DNA from: Entomomonas sp. E2T0
GTDB lineage: Bacteria > Pseudomonadota > Gammaproteobacteria > Pseudomonadales > Pseudomonadaceae
Length of the DNA: 64,000 bases
Assembly (NCBI RefSeq): GCF_025985425.1
Contig: NZ_CP094972.1
Span: 682,001 to 746,000, forward strand
Direction of reading: 5' to 3'
The notes beneath the pieces were generated by a model, which worked only from the letters and a program-made list of their open reading frames with translations, was not told where the DNA came from and searched no databases. This document shows positions 39,805-50,140 of the stretch, in pieces (the first letter of the stretch is position 1; each line of letters begins with the position of its first letter). The position numbers were made by a program, and so were the translations under genes.

Positions 39805-40755
39805 ATGTCTATTCGTCTCGGCATTGTGATGGATCCTATCAATAGCATTAATTTTAAGAAGGATAGCTCACTGGCTATGTTATGGGCAGCTCAAGATCGT
39901 GGCTGGGAACTATTTTACATGCGACAAGAAGACCTATACCTACTACAAGGTAAAGTTAAAGCCAAAGCTCGCTCTCTAAAAGTTTATAAAGAACCAGAAC
40001 ATTTCTATGACTTAGGTGAAGAAACTGATATTAGCCTAGACACATTAAATGTTATTTTAATGCGTAAAGACCCTCCTTTTAATAGTGAATTTTTATACAC
40101 CACTTACTTACTTGAAAAGGCTGAGCAAGAAGGCGTACTTATTGTAAACAAACCCCAAAGCCTACGTGATTGCAACGAAAAGTTATTTGCTACTAATTTT
40201 GCAAAATTTATGGTGCCTACTTTAGTGAGCCGCCGCTCTGATATTTTAAAAGCTTTTATAAAAGAACAAGGTGATGTCATTCTAAAACCATTAGATGAAA
40301 TGGGTGGAGCCTCTATTTTTCGCCATCGTGAAGGTGATCCTAATCTCTCCGTTATTATTGAAACACTAACCGCGCATGGTACTCGACAAACTATGGTACA
40401 GCGTTATATTCCAGATATTATTGCAGGCGATAAACGTATCCTAATCGTTGATGGTGAACCTATTCCCTATTGCCTAGCACGAGTTCCTGCAAAAGGAGAA
40501 ACCCGTGGCAACTTAGCGGCCGGAGGAACGGGTATTGCACAACCTTTATCTGAGAAAGATTATGCAATTGCTAAAGCAATAGGCCCTGAATTACAAAAAA
40601 GAGGCCTACTGTTTGTTGGTTTAGATATAATTGGCGAATACGTAACAGAGGTCAATGTTACTAGTCCTACCTGTATTCGAGAAATTGATAAAGCGTATAA
40701 TACACATATTGCTGGTAAATTAATGAACTGTATTGAAGCCAAGTTAAAAAAGTAA
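39805..40755 (+). CDS. gshB: Glutathione synthetase
   Basis: The ATP-grasp enzyme that joins gamma-glutamylcysteine and glycine, second step of glutathione synthesis. The 316-residue protein is full length: LGIVMDPINSINFKKDSS at the start, LMRKDPPFNSEF, VNKPQSLRDCNEKLF, the ATP-binding VILKPLDEMGGASIF and the substrate loop NLAAGGTG, ending in EVNVTSPTCIREID. As in P. aeruginosa (PA0407), it lies next to and divergent from pilG. Confidence 0.97.
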   Translation: MSIRLGIVMDPINSINFKKDSSLAMLWAAQDRGWELFYMRQEDLYLLQGKVKAKARSLKVYKEPEHFYDLGEETDISLDTLNVILMRKDPPFNSEFLYTTYLLEKAEQEGVLIVNKPQSLRDCNEKLFATNFAKFMVPTLVSRRSDILKAFIKEQGDVILKPLDEMGGASIFRHREGDPNLSVIIETLTAHGTRQTMVQRYIPDIIAGDKRILIVDGEPIPYCLARVPAKGETRGNLAAGGTGIAQPLSEKDYAIAKAIGPELQKRGLLFVGLDIIGEYVTEVNVTSPTCIREIDKAYNTHIAGKLMNCIEAKLKK

Positions 40756-40765
40756 CTCTTTAAAC

Positions 40766-40793
40766 TTCAATCAACTTTTCATGGTTGATTGAA
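40766..40793. repeat. 10-bp hairpin downstream of gshB
   Basis: TTCAATCAAC (40766-40775) pairs exactly with GTTGATTGAA (40784-40793) around an 8-base loop, 10 bases after the gshB stop and before the TonB-like gene. It has no T-run. It may be a weak or Rho-assisted terminator or an mRNA-stabilising hairpin. Confidence 0.55.
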
Positions 40794-40843
40794 ATGCTGA
40801 GCTTACTAAACAGGACGTTTCAAGTATTTTAGATGTAAAAATT

Positions 40844-41734
40844 ATGCGATCACTTTTTAATAAATTAGCCAAGCTTCATAAAACCAAACAAAATGATTTG
40901 CTTGGCTTGATGATATGCTTAGCTGCTATCCTCCATACTACTATTATTTTTGGTGTTGGCTTTGCACCAGAAGATCAGCATATAGGTAAAGTTTTAGATG
41001 TTTCTTTAGCATCTTTTAAAGGTGATACAGCACCTGAAGAGGCAGACTTTATTGCCCAAGAAAATCAACAAGGCAGTGGTACTGAGGAACAAGCCCTGAT
41101 ACCTAGAACAACCTCTCCAGCAGATTTTCAAGCCTTAGAAATCAATCCTGCTCCTAGCCCATTTCCTTCTATGGAAAAAGAGCAACAACCTACAGAAACA
41201 ACTAAAAGTGTCTTAACCACTGCCAGTAAACAACAGCAAAAAGACATTAAAGAATCTGACAAAAAAGAACAGCAAGACCAAGCTAAACAAACTGTTAATA
41301 ATACTGATTGGGCTGCACAAATAGCTAGTTTAGAGGCACAAATCGCTCAAAAAGAACAAGCCTATGCTAAACGCCCTAAAATTTTACAGATCACTTCAGC
41401 CGCCACCAAAAGGGATAAGGGAGCAGCCTATCAAGATGAGTGGCGTAAGAAAATTGAACGTATTGGTAACCTAAACTACCCTAAAGAAGCTAGTACTAAG
41501 AAAATTTATGGTAGTTTAAGATTATTAGTTGCTATTAAGAAAAATGGTCAATTACATACTGTCAAAGTACTTAAATCATCAGGTAAGCCCGTGTTAGACC
41601 GTGCCGCAATTCGAATTGTTCATATGTCAGCACCCTTTGCTCCTTTTCCTAAAGAGTTAGCAGACACTGATATTATTGAAATCATTAGAACTTGGCAGTT
41701 TGATCGTAGCGACCGTTTATCAACAGATGGTTAA
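40844..41734 (+). CDS. tonB3: TonB-family energy transducer (TonB3-like)
   Basis: A 296-residue inner-membrane protein with one N-terminal span (LLGLMICLAAILHTTIIFGV, about residues 21-40), a long charged and Gln-rich periplasmic linker including a short coiled coil (DWAAQIASLEAQIAQKEQAY), and a C-terminal TonB fold (about 205-290) with YGSLRLLVAIKKNGQLHTV. It occupies the place of PA0406 (tonB3) after gshB; in P. aeruginosa that gene is reported to be needed for normal twitching motility. There is no Pro-rich Glu-Pro/Lys-Pro repeat typical of classical TonB. No exbB or exbD lies nearby. Confidence 0.82.
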   Translation: MRSLFNKLAKLHKTKQNDLLGLMICLAAILHTTIIFGVGFAPEDQHIGKVLDVSLASFKGDTAPEEADFIAQENQQGSGTEEQALIPRTTSPADFQALEINPAPSPFPSMEKEQQPTETTKSVLTTASKQQQKDIKESDKKEQQDQAKQTVNNTDWAAQIASLEAQIAQKEQAYAKRPKILQITSAATKRDKGAAYQDEWRKKIERIGNLNYPKEASTKKIYGSLRLLVAIKKNGQLHTVKVLKSSGKPVLDRAAIRIVHMSAPFAPFPKELADTDIIEIIRTWQFDRSDRLSTDG

Positions 41735-41796
41735 TTGCTTAAATTAGTAAATATGTTATTGTACTTATAACAGATAACTCTATTAATTTTACAATC

Positions 41797-43107
41797 ATGT
41801 CGCTCGTTTCTCAGTTATGGCAACAACTAACACCTTACCAACAAGCTAAACGATGGTTTGTTGGCTTTTCTGGTGGTATGGATTCCACTGTTTTATTACA
41901 TCTATTAGTTAAATTAAAACAACAATACAATTTACCAGAAATATCAGCCATTTATATTCATCATGGCCTACAAGCTGTGGCTGATTCTTGGCCTGACCAT
42001 TGTCAAAAAACCTGTGACGAGTTAGCTATTCCTTTAATAATTATTAAAGTGAAGGTCACCAAACAAGCTAGTATTGAACAAGCTGCACGAGAAGCTCGTT
42101 ACCATGCTTTTTCACAGATAGTACAAAAAGATGATATTTTATTCACAGCTCAACATCAAAACGATCAAGCAGAAACATTATTATTTCGCCTATTTAGAGG
42201 TACTGGTGTTAGAGGACTAACAGGAATACCTAAAAGCCGACCATTAACGACAGGAACTGTAGTACGTCCACTACTAGATATTCCCTATCAAACATTAAAA
42301 AACTATGCTGACGTAAATCATTTACAATGGATTGAAGATCCTAGCAACACAGATACCAGTTTTTCCCGCAATTATTTACGTCATCAGGTTATTCCTGTAC
42401 TCCAAAGCTATTGGCCGCAAGCTGTAAACAATATTACACAAACAGCTAAACACCTACAGGAAGCTCAACAACTATTAAATGAGCTAGCGATACAAGACCT
42501 AATTGTAGCCCAAACAACTCCTCTTTATCCTTGGTTATCTATCCCAAACTTACGGCTAGAACCACTCGCTAATTTAATATGGGCTAGGCAAAAAAATGCA
42601 CTCGCTCATTGGCTAGCTAAGTACACCCTACTTCCTAGCACTGTACATTGGCAGGGTTGGCAAGATTTGTTAAATGCTAAAGAGTCTGCCAAACCCATTT
42701 GGCAATTGCAAAATGCAGAATTACATCGTACTAATGAACGAATTTGGTTATTAATGGATAACTGGCTTAATAAACCTGCCACTACTAAACAACCTATTTC
42801 TTCAGAACAGGAAATATCACTATCTAATAATGGTATAGTCACTATAAAAGGTGATTTACCTAACAAGCCTTTATTTGTAAGCTATCGACAAGGCGGTGAG
42901 GTTTTACAGTTACATAATCGCGGTCATCGGGATTTAAAAAAACTATTCAATGAGCAAGCAATTCCTAGCTTTCTCCGCCAAAGGATACCTTTATTATTTG
43001 ATAAGCAAAATAGGTTAATTGCTGTTGCTAACTTTCCCCAGTGGCGAGATAAAGATATCCAACAAAACTTTAGCTTTGAATGGTTACCGAATAATAATCT
43101 ATATTGA
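41797..43107 (+). CDS. tilS: tRNA(Ile)-lysidine synthetase
   Basis: TilS converts the wobble C34 of the tRNA(Ile2) anticodon to lysidine with ATP, so that it reads AUA. The 436-residue protein has the PP-loop SGGMDS (residues 25-30), the IHHGL motif and DQAETLLFRLFRGTGVRGL, followed by the substrate-binding domain and the C-terminal TilS domain (about 350-430, LQLHNRGHRDLKKLFNEQ). It is single-copy and essential in most bacteria. It lies 62 bases downstream of the TonB-like gene; in Pseudomonas tilS is in another locus. Confidence 0.96.
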   Translation: MSLVSQLWQQLTPYQQAKRWFVGFSGGMDSTVLLHLLVKLKQQYNLPEISAIYIHHGLQAVADSWPDHCQKTCDELAIPLIIIKVKVTKQASIEQAAREARYHAFSQIVQKDDILFTAQHQNDQAETLLFRLFRGTGVRGLTGIPKSRPLTTGTVVRPLLDIPYQTLKNYADVNHLQWIEDPSNTDTSFSRNYLRHQVIPVLQSYWPQAVNNITQTAKHLQEAQQLLNELAIQDLIVAQTTPLYPWLSIPNLRLEPLANLIWARQKNALAHWLAKYTLLPSTVHWQGWQDLLNAKESAKPIWQLQNAELHRTNERIWLLMDNWLNKPATTKQPISSEQEISLSNNGIVTIKGDLPNKPLFVSYRQGGEVLQLHNRGHRDLKKLFNEQAIPSFLRQRIPLLFDKQNRLIAVANFPQWRDKDIQQNFSFEWLPNNNLY

Positions 43108-43182
43108 TCTTTAGCCCTTTTATATAGATACTAGCTACCTATCATAATATTAATAATTTTTACGATTTCTACTGGATTTCTT

Positions 43183-44442
43183 ATGGCAAATATTACTGAT
43201 TATATGCACGAACTAGGCATTAATGCTCGACAAGCAGCACAGGCATTGGTAAAAGCTACTACAGCGCAAAAAAATAAAGCATTACAATGTATTGCTGACC
43301 AGTTAGCTCGTGCCAAAGAAACTATTAGACAGGCTAATCAACAAGACCTCATAAGCGGTAAAGCAAATGGTTTATCTCCTGCTTTATTAGACCGCTTAGA
43401 GTTAACTGATACTCGTTTAGAAGCAATGATTACAGGTGTGAAACAGGTTATTACTCTAGCTGATCCTGTAGGTGCTATTAGAGACCTTAAATATACATCT
43501 TCTGGTTTACAAATTGGCAAAATGCGTACACCTATTGGGGTTATTGGTATGATTTATGAATCACGCCCTAATGTAACCATTGATGCTGCGGCTCTTTGTC
43601 TAAAATCAGGTAATGCTATTATTTTAAGAGGAGGCTCTGAAGCCATCCACTCCAATAAAGCAATTGCAGCCTGCATTCAACAAGGATTACAAGAAGCCAA
43701 CTTACCTAGTCATTGTGTACAACTGGTTAATACTACTGATCGCCAAGCTGTTGATTTGCTAATAACCATGCCTGAATATGTGGATGTTATTATTCCTCGT
43801 GGTGGTAAATCACTTATTCAACGTATTAGCGAGCACGCCAAAGTGCCTGTAATCAAGCATTTAGATGGGGTTTGCCATATTTATGTAGATCAATACGCTA
43901 ACTTAGAAAAGGCATGCAAAATAGCATTAAATGCTAAATGTTATCGCTATGGCATCTGTGGTGCTATGGAAACACTCCTTGTTGATCAAACAGTAGCCGA
44001 AAAATTCTTACCTATCGTAGCACAACAATTTATAGAAAAAGGTGTTGAACTACGAGGCTGTGAACGAACACTTAACTACTTACCTAATATCAATAAAGCT
44101 ACTGAGGAAGATTGGTTTACAGAGTATTTGGCAGCTATTCTAGCTGTACGAGTAGTTGATAATATTGAGCAAGCGATTAGCCATATTAATCATTATGGCT
44201 CTCATCATACAGATAGTATTATTACCGAAAATACAGAGTCGGTAAGACGTTTCCTTGCAGAAGTAGATTCAAGTTCAGTAATGCATAATACCCCAACATG
44301 CTTTGCAGATGGCTTTGAATATGGTTTAGGTGCAGAAATTGGTATTTCTACCGATAAACTGCATGTGCGCGGCCCTGTTGGTTTAGAGGGTTTGACTACG
44401 GAGAAATACATTGTATTAGGTGATGGTCAAACTCGTGGCTAA
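43183..44442 (+). CDS. proA: Gamma-glutamyl phosphate reductase
   Basis: The NADPH-dependent enzyme reducing gamma-glutamyl phosphate to glutamate semialdehyde, second step of proline synthesis. The 419-residue protein is complete: [19 protein letters not shown] near residue 120, [14 protein letters not shown], the catalytic Cys in [15 protein letters not shown] (about residue 265) and a C-terminal [20 protein letters not shown]. Its stop overlaps the start of nadD, as in the P. aeruginosa order proA-nadD-rsfS-rlmH. Confidence 0.97.
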   Translation: MANITDYMHELGINARQAAQALVKATTAQKNKALQCIADQLARAKETIRQANQQDLISGKANGLSPALLDRLELTDTRLEAMITGVKQVITLADPVGAIRDLKYTSSGLQIGKMRTPIGVIGMIYESRPNVTIDAAALCLKSGNAIILRGGSEAIHSNKAIAACIQQGLQEANLPSHCVQLVNTTDRQAVDLLITMPEYVDVIIPRGGKSLIQRISEHAKVPVIKHLDGVCHIYVDQYANLEKACKIALNAKCYRYGICGAMETLLVDQTVAEKFLPIVAQQFIEKGVELRGCERTLNYLPNINKATEEDWFTEYLAAILAVRVVDNIEQAISHINHYGSHHTDSIITENTESVRRFLAEVDSSSVMHNTPTCFADGFEYGLGAEIGISTDKLHVRGPVGLEGLTTEKYIVLGDGQTRG

Positions 44443-45064
44443 AATAGGTTTACTTGGTGGTACGTTTAATCCTATCCATATAGGACATTTAAGATCTGCA
44501 ATTGAAGTAGTGGAACAGCTAGCATTGGATGAGTTAAAACTTATCCCTAATGCTCTACCGCCACATCGCGAAACACCTTCAATTAGTGCTATGCATCGTT
44601 TAGCAATGGTGCAATTGGCTACTAGCAATACACCTATGTTTGCTGTCGATGATAGAGAGTTAAAGCGTAACAAGCCCTCTTATACTTTTGATACACTTTA
44701 TTCTATTCATCAAGAGTTAACTGATAATGATGTATTATTTTTCATTATGGGCTGGGATGCTTTTTGCGGATTACCCTCATGGTATCGCTGGCAAGAGCTA
44801 TTAAATTATTGTCACATTCTTGTATTACAACGACCCCATCTATCTGCTAAAATCCCTCCTGAATTACAAACATTTATAGCAGATAAATTAGTTGACTCTA
44901 AACAGATTAGTGAAAAATACGGGCAAGTTGCTTATATACAGCAAACTCCTTTAGATATTTCATCAACTAAGATTAGAAACAGTTTAGTACAGGGTAAATC
45001 AGTACAATTTTTATTACCTGAGACTGTGTTAGACTATATTAATCAACACCAGCTTTATCAATAA
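44435..45064 (+). CDS. nadD: Nicotinate-nucleotide adenylyltransferase
   Basis: NadD adenylylates nicotinate mononucleotide to deamido-NAD. [13 protein letters not shown] (about residues 8-20) holds the HxGH motif, and [10 protein letters not shown] is the C-terminal ISST signature. Two in-frame starts at 44420 (GTG) and 44423 (ATG) exist, but the second sits directly on the AGGTGATG sequence. The GTG at 44435 lies eight bases after it and gives MAKIGLLGG, in line with P. aeruginosa NadD, so I chose it. It overlaps the proA stop, implying coupling. Confidence 0.94.
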   Translation: MAKIGLLGGTFNPIHIGHLRSAIEVVEQLALDELKLIPNALPPHRETPSISAMHRLAMVQLATSNTPMFAVDDRELKRNKPSYTFDTLYSIHQELTDNDVLFFIMGWDAFCGLPSWYRWQELLNYCHILVLQRPHLSAKIPPELQTFIADKLVDSKQISEKYGQVAYIQQTPLDISSTKIRNSLVQGKSVQFLLPETVLDYINQHQLYQ

Positions 45065-45163
45065 CACGAACAGGTTTTTTATTTAACTCATTAATAGAAA
45101 TAAACTACTAACCGAAGTAAAAGAGTAAGTAGTATTTCGTATAATTTAGGTAACAAATATATT

Positions 45164-45526
45164 ATGCAAAGTAAACAAATTGTAGAAATTGCCACTGCTG
45201 CACTAGACGATTTAAAAGGCAAAGACATCGTTGTCATCGATGTTCATGAAAAAACTAGTGTTACTGATTTCATGGTCATTGCTACAGGTAGCTCTTCACG
45301 TCAAGTAAAAGCATTAGCAGATAATGTGATTGAAGAAGTGAAAAAACAAGGCGTACGTCCATTAGGTATCGAAGGTTTAGAAAATGCAGAATGGGCATTA
45401 GTAGATTTAGGTTCTGTGGTAGTTCATGTCATGCTACAAGAAACGCGTAGCTTTTATGATTTAGAACGCCTTTGGCAAGGTGCAGAGCAAAGTCGTGCTA
45501 AACAAACTAATAATGAAGCTGTCTAA
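45164..45526 (+). CDS. rsfS: Ribosomal silencing factor RsfS
   Basis: A 120-residue protein of the YbeB/RsfS family that binds uL14 on the 50S subunit and blocks subunit joining in starvation. It has the pattern [39 protein letters not shown] and [20 protein letters not shown], which is the diagnostic C-terminal signature. It starts about 100 bases after nadD, probably with its own promoter, and is four bases ahead of rlmH. Confidence 0.96.
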   Translation: MQSKQIVEIATAALDDLKGKDIVVIDVHEKTSVTDFMVIATGSSSRQVKALADNVIEEVKKQGVRPLGIEGLENAEWALVDLGSVVVHVMLQETRSFYDLERLWQGAEQSRAKQTNNEAV

Positions 45527-45529
45527 TTT

Positions 45530-45997
45530 ATGCGTATTAGGCTAATTACTGTTGGTAGTAAAATGCCACGTTGGATAGAAGAAGGTTGGCAAGAATATCA
45601 TAAACGATTACCCAAAGAGTTAGCTGTAGAATTAATAGAAATTCCACTTACTACTCGTGGTAAAAATGCTGATATCAAACGCTTTATTCAACAAGAAGGT
45701 GTTGCTATGTTGAATAAAACCCAATCTACTGACAAAGTTATTACTTTAGAAGTTACAGGTAAACCTTGGAGTACTGAGCAATTAGCTGAACGTTTAGCAC
45801 AGTGGCAATTAGCAGGACAAGATATTAACTTGATGATTGGTGGGCCTGAAGGGTTAGCTCCAGAAGTTTGCAAGCGTAGTGATGAGAAATGGTCACTTTC
45901 TGCATTAACTTTACCTCATCCACTTGTTAGGGTTGTGATTATAGAACAGTTATATAGGGCCTGGACCATTCTCACTGGCCATCCCTATCATAAATAA
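45530..45997 (+). CDS. rlmH: 23S rRNA pseudouridine-1915 N3-methyltransferase
   Basis: A 155-residue SPOUT-class methyltransferase that acts on assembled 70S ribosomes at pseudouridine 1915 (helix 69). The knot and AdoMet site are in [13 protein letters not shown] (about residue 103), with [23 protein letters not shown] and a terminal HPYHK. It lies close behind rsfS; the pair is conserved before the mrdA-rodA genes. Confidence 0.97.
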   Translation: MRIRLITVGSKMPRWIEEGWQEYHKRLPKELAVELIEIPLTTRGKNADIKRFIQQEGVAMLNKTQSTDKVITLEVTGKPWSTEQLAERLAQWQLAGQDINLMIGGPEGLAPEVCKRSDEKWSLSALTLPHPLVRVVIIEQLYRAWTILTGHPYHK

Positions 45998-46021
45998 ACC
46001 TAAAGGTTTAAATAGTTCATT

Positions 46022-47992
46022 ATGGTAGAACCACTTCCTATAAAAGATCATATAAAAAATGCCCGCATCATAAGGCATAGGGCGATTGTCGGTTCTATTT
46101 TTATTGTTACCTTAATGATCATTCTCTTTGCTAGAATGTATTATTTACAAGTTATTCAATACAAATATCATTCTACCCTTTCTGAAAAAAATCGTGTCCA
46201 TACCCAAGCGATCCCTCCTATACGAGGTATTATTTATGATCGTAATGGTATCGTTATTGCCAGTAATGAACCCAGTTTTAACTTAACATTTACCCGTGAA
46301 CGTGCCAAAGAGTGGACAACAATTATTGATACACTGGTCGAAGTTCTTCACTTAACAGATGAGGACAAAGAAAGTTTAATTAATAAAGTCAAACAACGTT
46401 CTCGTCCTTTTGAATCTGTCCCTCTGTTATATGAGCTTACTGAAGAACAGAGGGCTATTATTGCCGTTAATCAGCCTCGCTTACCAGGTGTTGAAGTTGA
46501 AGTACAATTCATCCGTAATTACCCCTATGGAAAGTTATTTGCTCATTCTGTAGGTTATGTAGGTCGTATCAGTGATCAAGATTTAAAACGCGTTGACACT
46601 GTTGAATATAGTGGCACACATCATATTGGAAAAACAGGTGCAGAACGTTTTTATGAAAGCATGCTACATGGTCAAGTTGGCTATGAAGAAGTAGAAACCA
46701 ATGCACGTGGTAAAGTCATGCGTGTTTTAAGCCAAACACAACCCACAGCAGGGCAAGATTTAACGCTTACACTGGATTATTATTTACAAAAAATGGCAAT
46801 GCAGGTCTTAGAGAATAAACGTGCTGCTATTGTCGCTTTAGACCCCCGTAATGGTGAAATTCTAGCTTTAGTTAGTTCGCCTAGTTATGATCCTAACCCC
46901 TTTGTCACAGGTATTAGCCAAAAAGATTACAATGCCTTAGCCAATAATCCAGATAAACCTTTTTTAAATCGTGCTATTTATGGCACTTATCCACCGGGTT
47001 CTACAGTAAAACCTTTAGTAGCATTAACAGGCCTTGAAGTGGGTGCTACGACACCTGAAGAAAAAGTCTTTGATCCAGGCTTCTATCAATTACCTAATTC
47101 TACCCATAAATACCGTAACTGGAACCGAGGTGGTGATGGTTGGATAAATATGGAAACCGCTATCATGCGCTCCAACGATACTTATTTTTATGATTTAGCC
47201 TATAAAATAGGTATTAATAATCTGCATAAGTACTTAACTTTATTTGGTTTAGGACAACGCGTTTCACTTGATATGTATTTAGAAGAGTCACCTGGTATCA
47301 TGCCATCCAGAGAGTGGAAAGAGCAAGTTCATAAACAACAATGGTATCCTGGCCATACATTAATTACAGGAATTGGCCAAGGTGATATGCAAACAACTAT
47401 TTTACAAATAGCTCAAGCAACTGCATTAATAGCAAATCATGGTCATTGGATTCGCCCTCATTTATTAAAATTTGCTGATAACCTAACTATAGATCAGCTA
47501 ATTGCTAATGGTTCTATTAACACTACTGACCGACCAACTCCTCCAGATATTAAGTTTAAAAATAAGGATAATTGGAATATTATTAATCGGGATATGCAAC
47601 AAGTTGTTCATGGAGCTCGGGGAACAGCTAGAAAAATGGGTAGTACAGCCACCTATCGTATAGCAGGTAAAAGTGGTACAGCCCAAGTAGTCGCCATTCG
47701 TCAAAATGAACGTTATGACAGTAAAAGCTTAAATGAAAGACATCGTGACCATGCCTTATTTGTGGCCTTTGCACCCGCTGAAAAACCACGTATCGTAGTT
47801 GCTATTATTATAGAAAATGGTGAATCGGGTAGTGGCTTAGCAGCCCCCATTGTTAAACAAGTTATGGATGCTTGGTTACTAAATGAAGACGGTCAATTAA
47901 AAACAGATACTGAGTTAATGGCTAGAAAGCCTCCACCAGAGGAATTATCTACCACTAGTGAAACATTAAAGGACAAAAAAAATGTTAACTAG
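46022..47992 (+). CDS. mrdA: Peptidoglycan transpeptidase PBP2
   Basis: The elongasome D,D-transpeptidase, anchored in the inner membrane by one span (about residues 23-43). The pedestal domain starts with RGIIYDRNG, and the transpeptidase domain has Ser327 in GSTVKP, the SND motif in MRSNDTYFYD and KSGTAQVV. The 656-residue length is normal. It overlaps rodA by 11 bases, so the pair is coupled. In P. aeruginosa it is called pbpA. Confidence 0.97.
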   Translation: MVEPLPIKDHIKNARIIRHRAIVGSIFIVTLMIILFARMYYLQVIQYKYHSTLSEKNRVHTQAIPPIRGIIYDRNGIVIASNEPSFNLTFTRERAKEWTTIIDTLVEVLHLTDEDKESLINKVKQRSRPFESVPLLYELTEEQRAIIAVNQPRLPGVEVEVQFIRNYPYGKLFAHSVGYVGRISDQDLKRVDTVEYSGTHHIGKTGAERFYESMLHGQVGYEEVETNARGKVMRVLSQTQPTAGQDLTLTLDYYLQKMAMQVLENKRAAIVALDPRNGEILALVSSPSYDPNPFVTGISQKDYNALANNPDKPFLNRAIYGTYPPGSTVKPLVALTGLEVGATTPEEKVFDPGFYQLPNSTHKYRNWNRGGDGWINMETAIMRSNDTYFYDLAYKIGINNLHKYLTLFGLGQRVSLDMYLEESPGIMPSREWKEQVHKQQWYPGHTLITGIGQGDMQTTILQIAQATALIANHGHWIRPHLLKFADNLTIDQLIANGSINTTDRPTPPDIKFKNKDNWNIINRDMQQVVHGARGTARKMGSTATYRIAGKSGTAQVVAIRQNERYDSKSLNERHRDHALFVAFAPAEKPRIVVAIIIENGESGSGLAAPIVKQVMDAWLLNEDGQLKTDTELMARKPPPEELSTTSETLKDKKNVN

Positions 47993-49133
47993 TAAAAAAC
48001 GAATTATTTTAAATAATCAAGCACCTCATAAACGAAGAGCTACCTTCTTAGAGCGACTGCATATTGATGGTTACTTGTTAGTACTATTAATGGTCTTAGC
48101 AGCAGCTAATTTATTTATCCTTTACTCTGCTAGTGGTAAAAATATGGAGCTTGTTAATAGACAAGCTACATTTTTTATTATAGGCACTGTCATCATGTTA
48201 GCCATTGCCCAGTTTGATCCACGGTTTATGGCACGCTGGGTGCTTATTCCCTATATTATTGGTGTTATCTTACTAATTATTGTAGACATCAATGGTCATA
48301 ACGCAATGGGTGCACAGCGTTGGCTAAAAATACCGGGCTTAATTCGTTTCCAACCCTCTGAGTTTATGAAGATTGTTGTACCTGCCACTATCGCCTGGTA
48401 TATTTCTCGACATAGCCTACCCGCTAGTTTTAAACATGTTGTGGTTAGCTTAGTTTTAACAGGGATTCCTTTTTTATTAGTACTTAGACAGCCTGATTTA
48501 GGAACATCATTACTTATTTTAGCAGCAGGAGCTTTCGTCATATTTATAGCAGGGCTTCGTTGGAGTTGGATTATTAGTGCTATTGTTGCCATTATCCCTA
48601 TTGCTTATGGTATGTGGCATTTTATTATGCACGATTATCAAAAACATCGTGTGCTAACGTTTATTAATCCAGAATCAGACCCATTAGGTAAAGGTTGGAA
48701 TATTATTCAATCCAAAGCAGCCATTGGCTCTGGAGGATTCTGGGGTAAAGGCTGGTTGGAAGGAACACAATCTCATTTAGACTTTTTACCAGAAAGCCAT
48801 ACAGACTTTGTTTTTGCCTTAATTGGTGAAGAGTTTGGTTTATTTGGTGTTATTTTACTATTAACAATCTATCTATTAATTATTGCACGCTGTTTGATGA
48901 TTGCTATTAATGCCCAAACATTATTTGGCAAACTATTAGCAGGTGGTTTAAGCATGACATTCTTTGTTTACGTTTTTGTAAATATTGGTATGGTCAGTGG
49001 TTTATTACCTGTGGTAGGCGTTCCTTTACCTCTTATGAGTTATGGTGGAACATCAGTAGTTACCTTACTTTCCTCATTTGGTATTCTAATGGCTATACAA
49101 ACTCACCGCCAATGGACAACGTCTATAAGATGA
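47982..49133 (+). CDS. rodA: Peptidoglycan glycosyltransferase RodA
   Basis: A SEDS-family glycosyltransferase of 383 residues with about ten spans that polymerises lipid II together with PBP2. It carries the family signatures RFQPSEFMKI, RQPDLGTSLLI, GKGWNIIQSKAAIGSGGFWGK (putative catalytic Asp nearby in LPESHTDFVFALIGEEFG) and PLPLMSYGGTS near the C-terminus. It overlaps mrdA and its TGA overlaps the mltB ATG. Confidence 0.97.
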   Translation: MLTSKKRIILNNQAPHKRRATFLERLHIDGYLLVLLMVLAAANLFILYSASGKNMELVNRQATFFIIGTVIMLAIAQFDPRFMARWVLIPYIIGVILLIIVDINGHNAMGAQRWLKIPGLIRFQPSEFMKIVVPATIAWYISRHSLPASFKHVVVSLVLTGIPFLLVLRQPDLGTSLLILAAGAFVIFIAGLRWSWIISAIVAIIPIAYGMWHFIMHDYQKHRVLTFINPESDPLGKGWNIIQSKAAIGSGGFWGKGWLEGTQSHLDFLPESHTDFVFALIGEEFGLFGVILLLTIYLLIIARCLMIAINAQTLFGKLLAGGLSMTFFVYVFVNIGMVSGLLPVVGVPLPLMSYGGTSVVTLLSSFGILMAIQTHRQWTTSIR

Positions 49134-50140
49134 AAATGTACATGATAAATAAACACACTAAAATTTATACATTGTTAGCATGGTTATTAACAGCAACACC
49201 TATAACTTATGCTGATAATTACAATGAATCTACAGAGGTTCAAACATTTACTAAGGATTTAGTAGAAAATAATGGTTTTGCTGAAGAACAACTAACTGCT
49301 TTATTTAGCCAAGTTAAAAGACAACAAGCCATTTTAGATTTGATTGCCAAACCAGCTGAAAAAGCAAAATTATGGAAAGAATATCGCCCCATTTTCATGA
49401 CTAAACAACGTGTTAATGAAGGTGTAACTTTCTGGAAGAATAACCAAGAAGCTTTGGAAAGAGCAGAAAAAACCTATGGTGTTCCTCCACAAATAGTTGT
49501 GGCGATTATTGGTGTAGAAACTTTCTATGGTCGTAATATGGGTAGTTGGCCTGTCATGGATGCTTTGACAACATTAGGCTTTGATTATCCACCTCGTAGT
49601 GATTTTTTTAGAAGACAGCTTAAAGAATATTTACTAATGACCCGTGAAGAGCAATTAGACCCCTTAACATTAAAAGGATCTTATGCAGGTGCCATGGGTA
49701 TGGCTCAATTTATGCCAGGAAGTTTTAGAGCCTATGCTGTAGACTTTGATAATGATGGTCATATTGATATATGGAACAACCCCACAGATGCTATAGGAAG
49801 TGTAGCTAATTATTTCAAAGAACATGGCTGGCAATCTAAGCAACCTGTTGTGGTACAGGCTAAAGTAACAGGTGATAAAGTTACCAGTGTACTATCTACA
49901 GGGCTTGAATTAGATAGAACAATTGCTAAACTAACGCAGGCAGGTTGGTCACTACCAAAAACCATACCTGACAATACCCCTGTTATGGCATTTAAGCTAG
50001 ATGGTGAAGCAGGTGACGAATATTGGGTTGGCTTAAATAACTTTCAGGTGATTACTCGTTATAATCGTAGCGTAATGTACTCATTAGTTGTTTACCAACT
50101 ATCTGAACAACTATTGGCTACTAAATTAAATAATGACTAA
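49130..50140 (+). CDS. mltB: Membrane-bound lytic transglycosylase B
   Basis: A lytic murein transglycosylase of the Slt35 family that cleaves MurNAc-GlcNAc bonds to anhydro products. The catalytic Glu is about residue 130 in GVETFYGRNMG; GAMGMAQFMPGSFRAYAVDF and DAIGSVANYFKEHGW are also family marks. There is an N-terminal hydrophobic segment but no lipobox Cys, so it is probably a soluble periplasmic form. Possible ATGs are at 49112, 49130, 49136 and 49142; I chose 49130, which overlaps the rodA stop (ATGA). Confidence 0.93.
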   Translation: MKMYMINKHTKIYTLLAWLLTATPITYADNYNESTEVQTFTKDLVENNGFAEEQLTALFSQVKRQQAILDLIAKPAEKAKLWKEYRPIFMTKQRVNEGVTFWKNNQEALERAEKTYGVPPQIVVAIIGVETFYGRNMGSWPVMDALTTLGFDYPPRSDFFRRQLKEYLLMTREEQLDPLTLKGSYAGAMGMAQFMPGSFRAYAVDFDNDGHIDIWNNPTDAIGSVANYFKEHGWQSKQPVVVQAKVTGDKVTSVLSTGLELDRTIAKLTQAGWSLPKTIPDNTPVMAFKLDGEAGDEYWVGLNNFQVITRYNRSVMYSLVVYQLSEQLLATKLNND

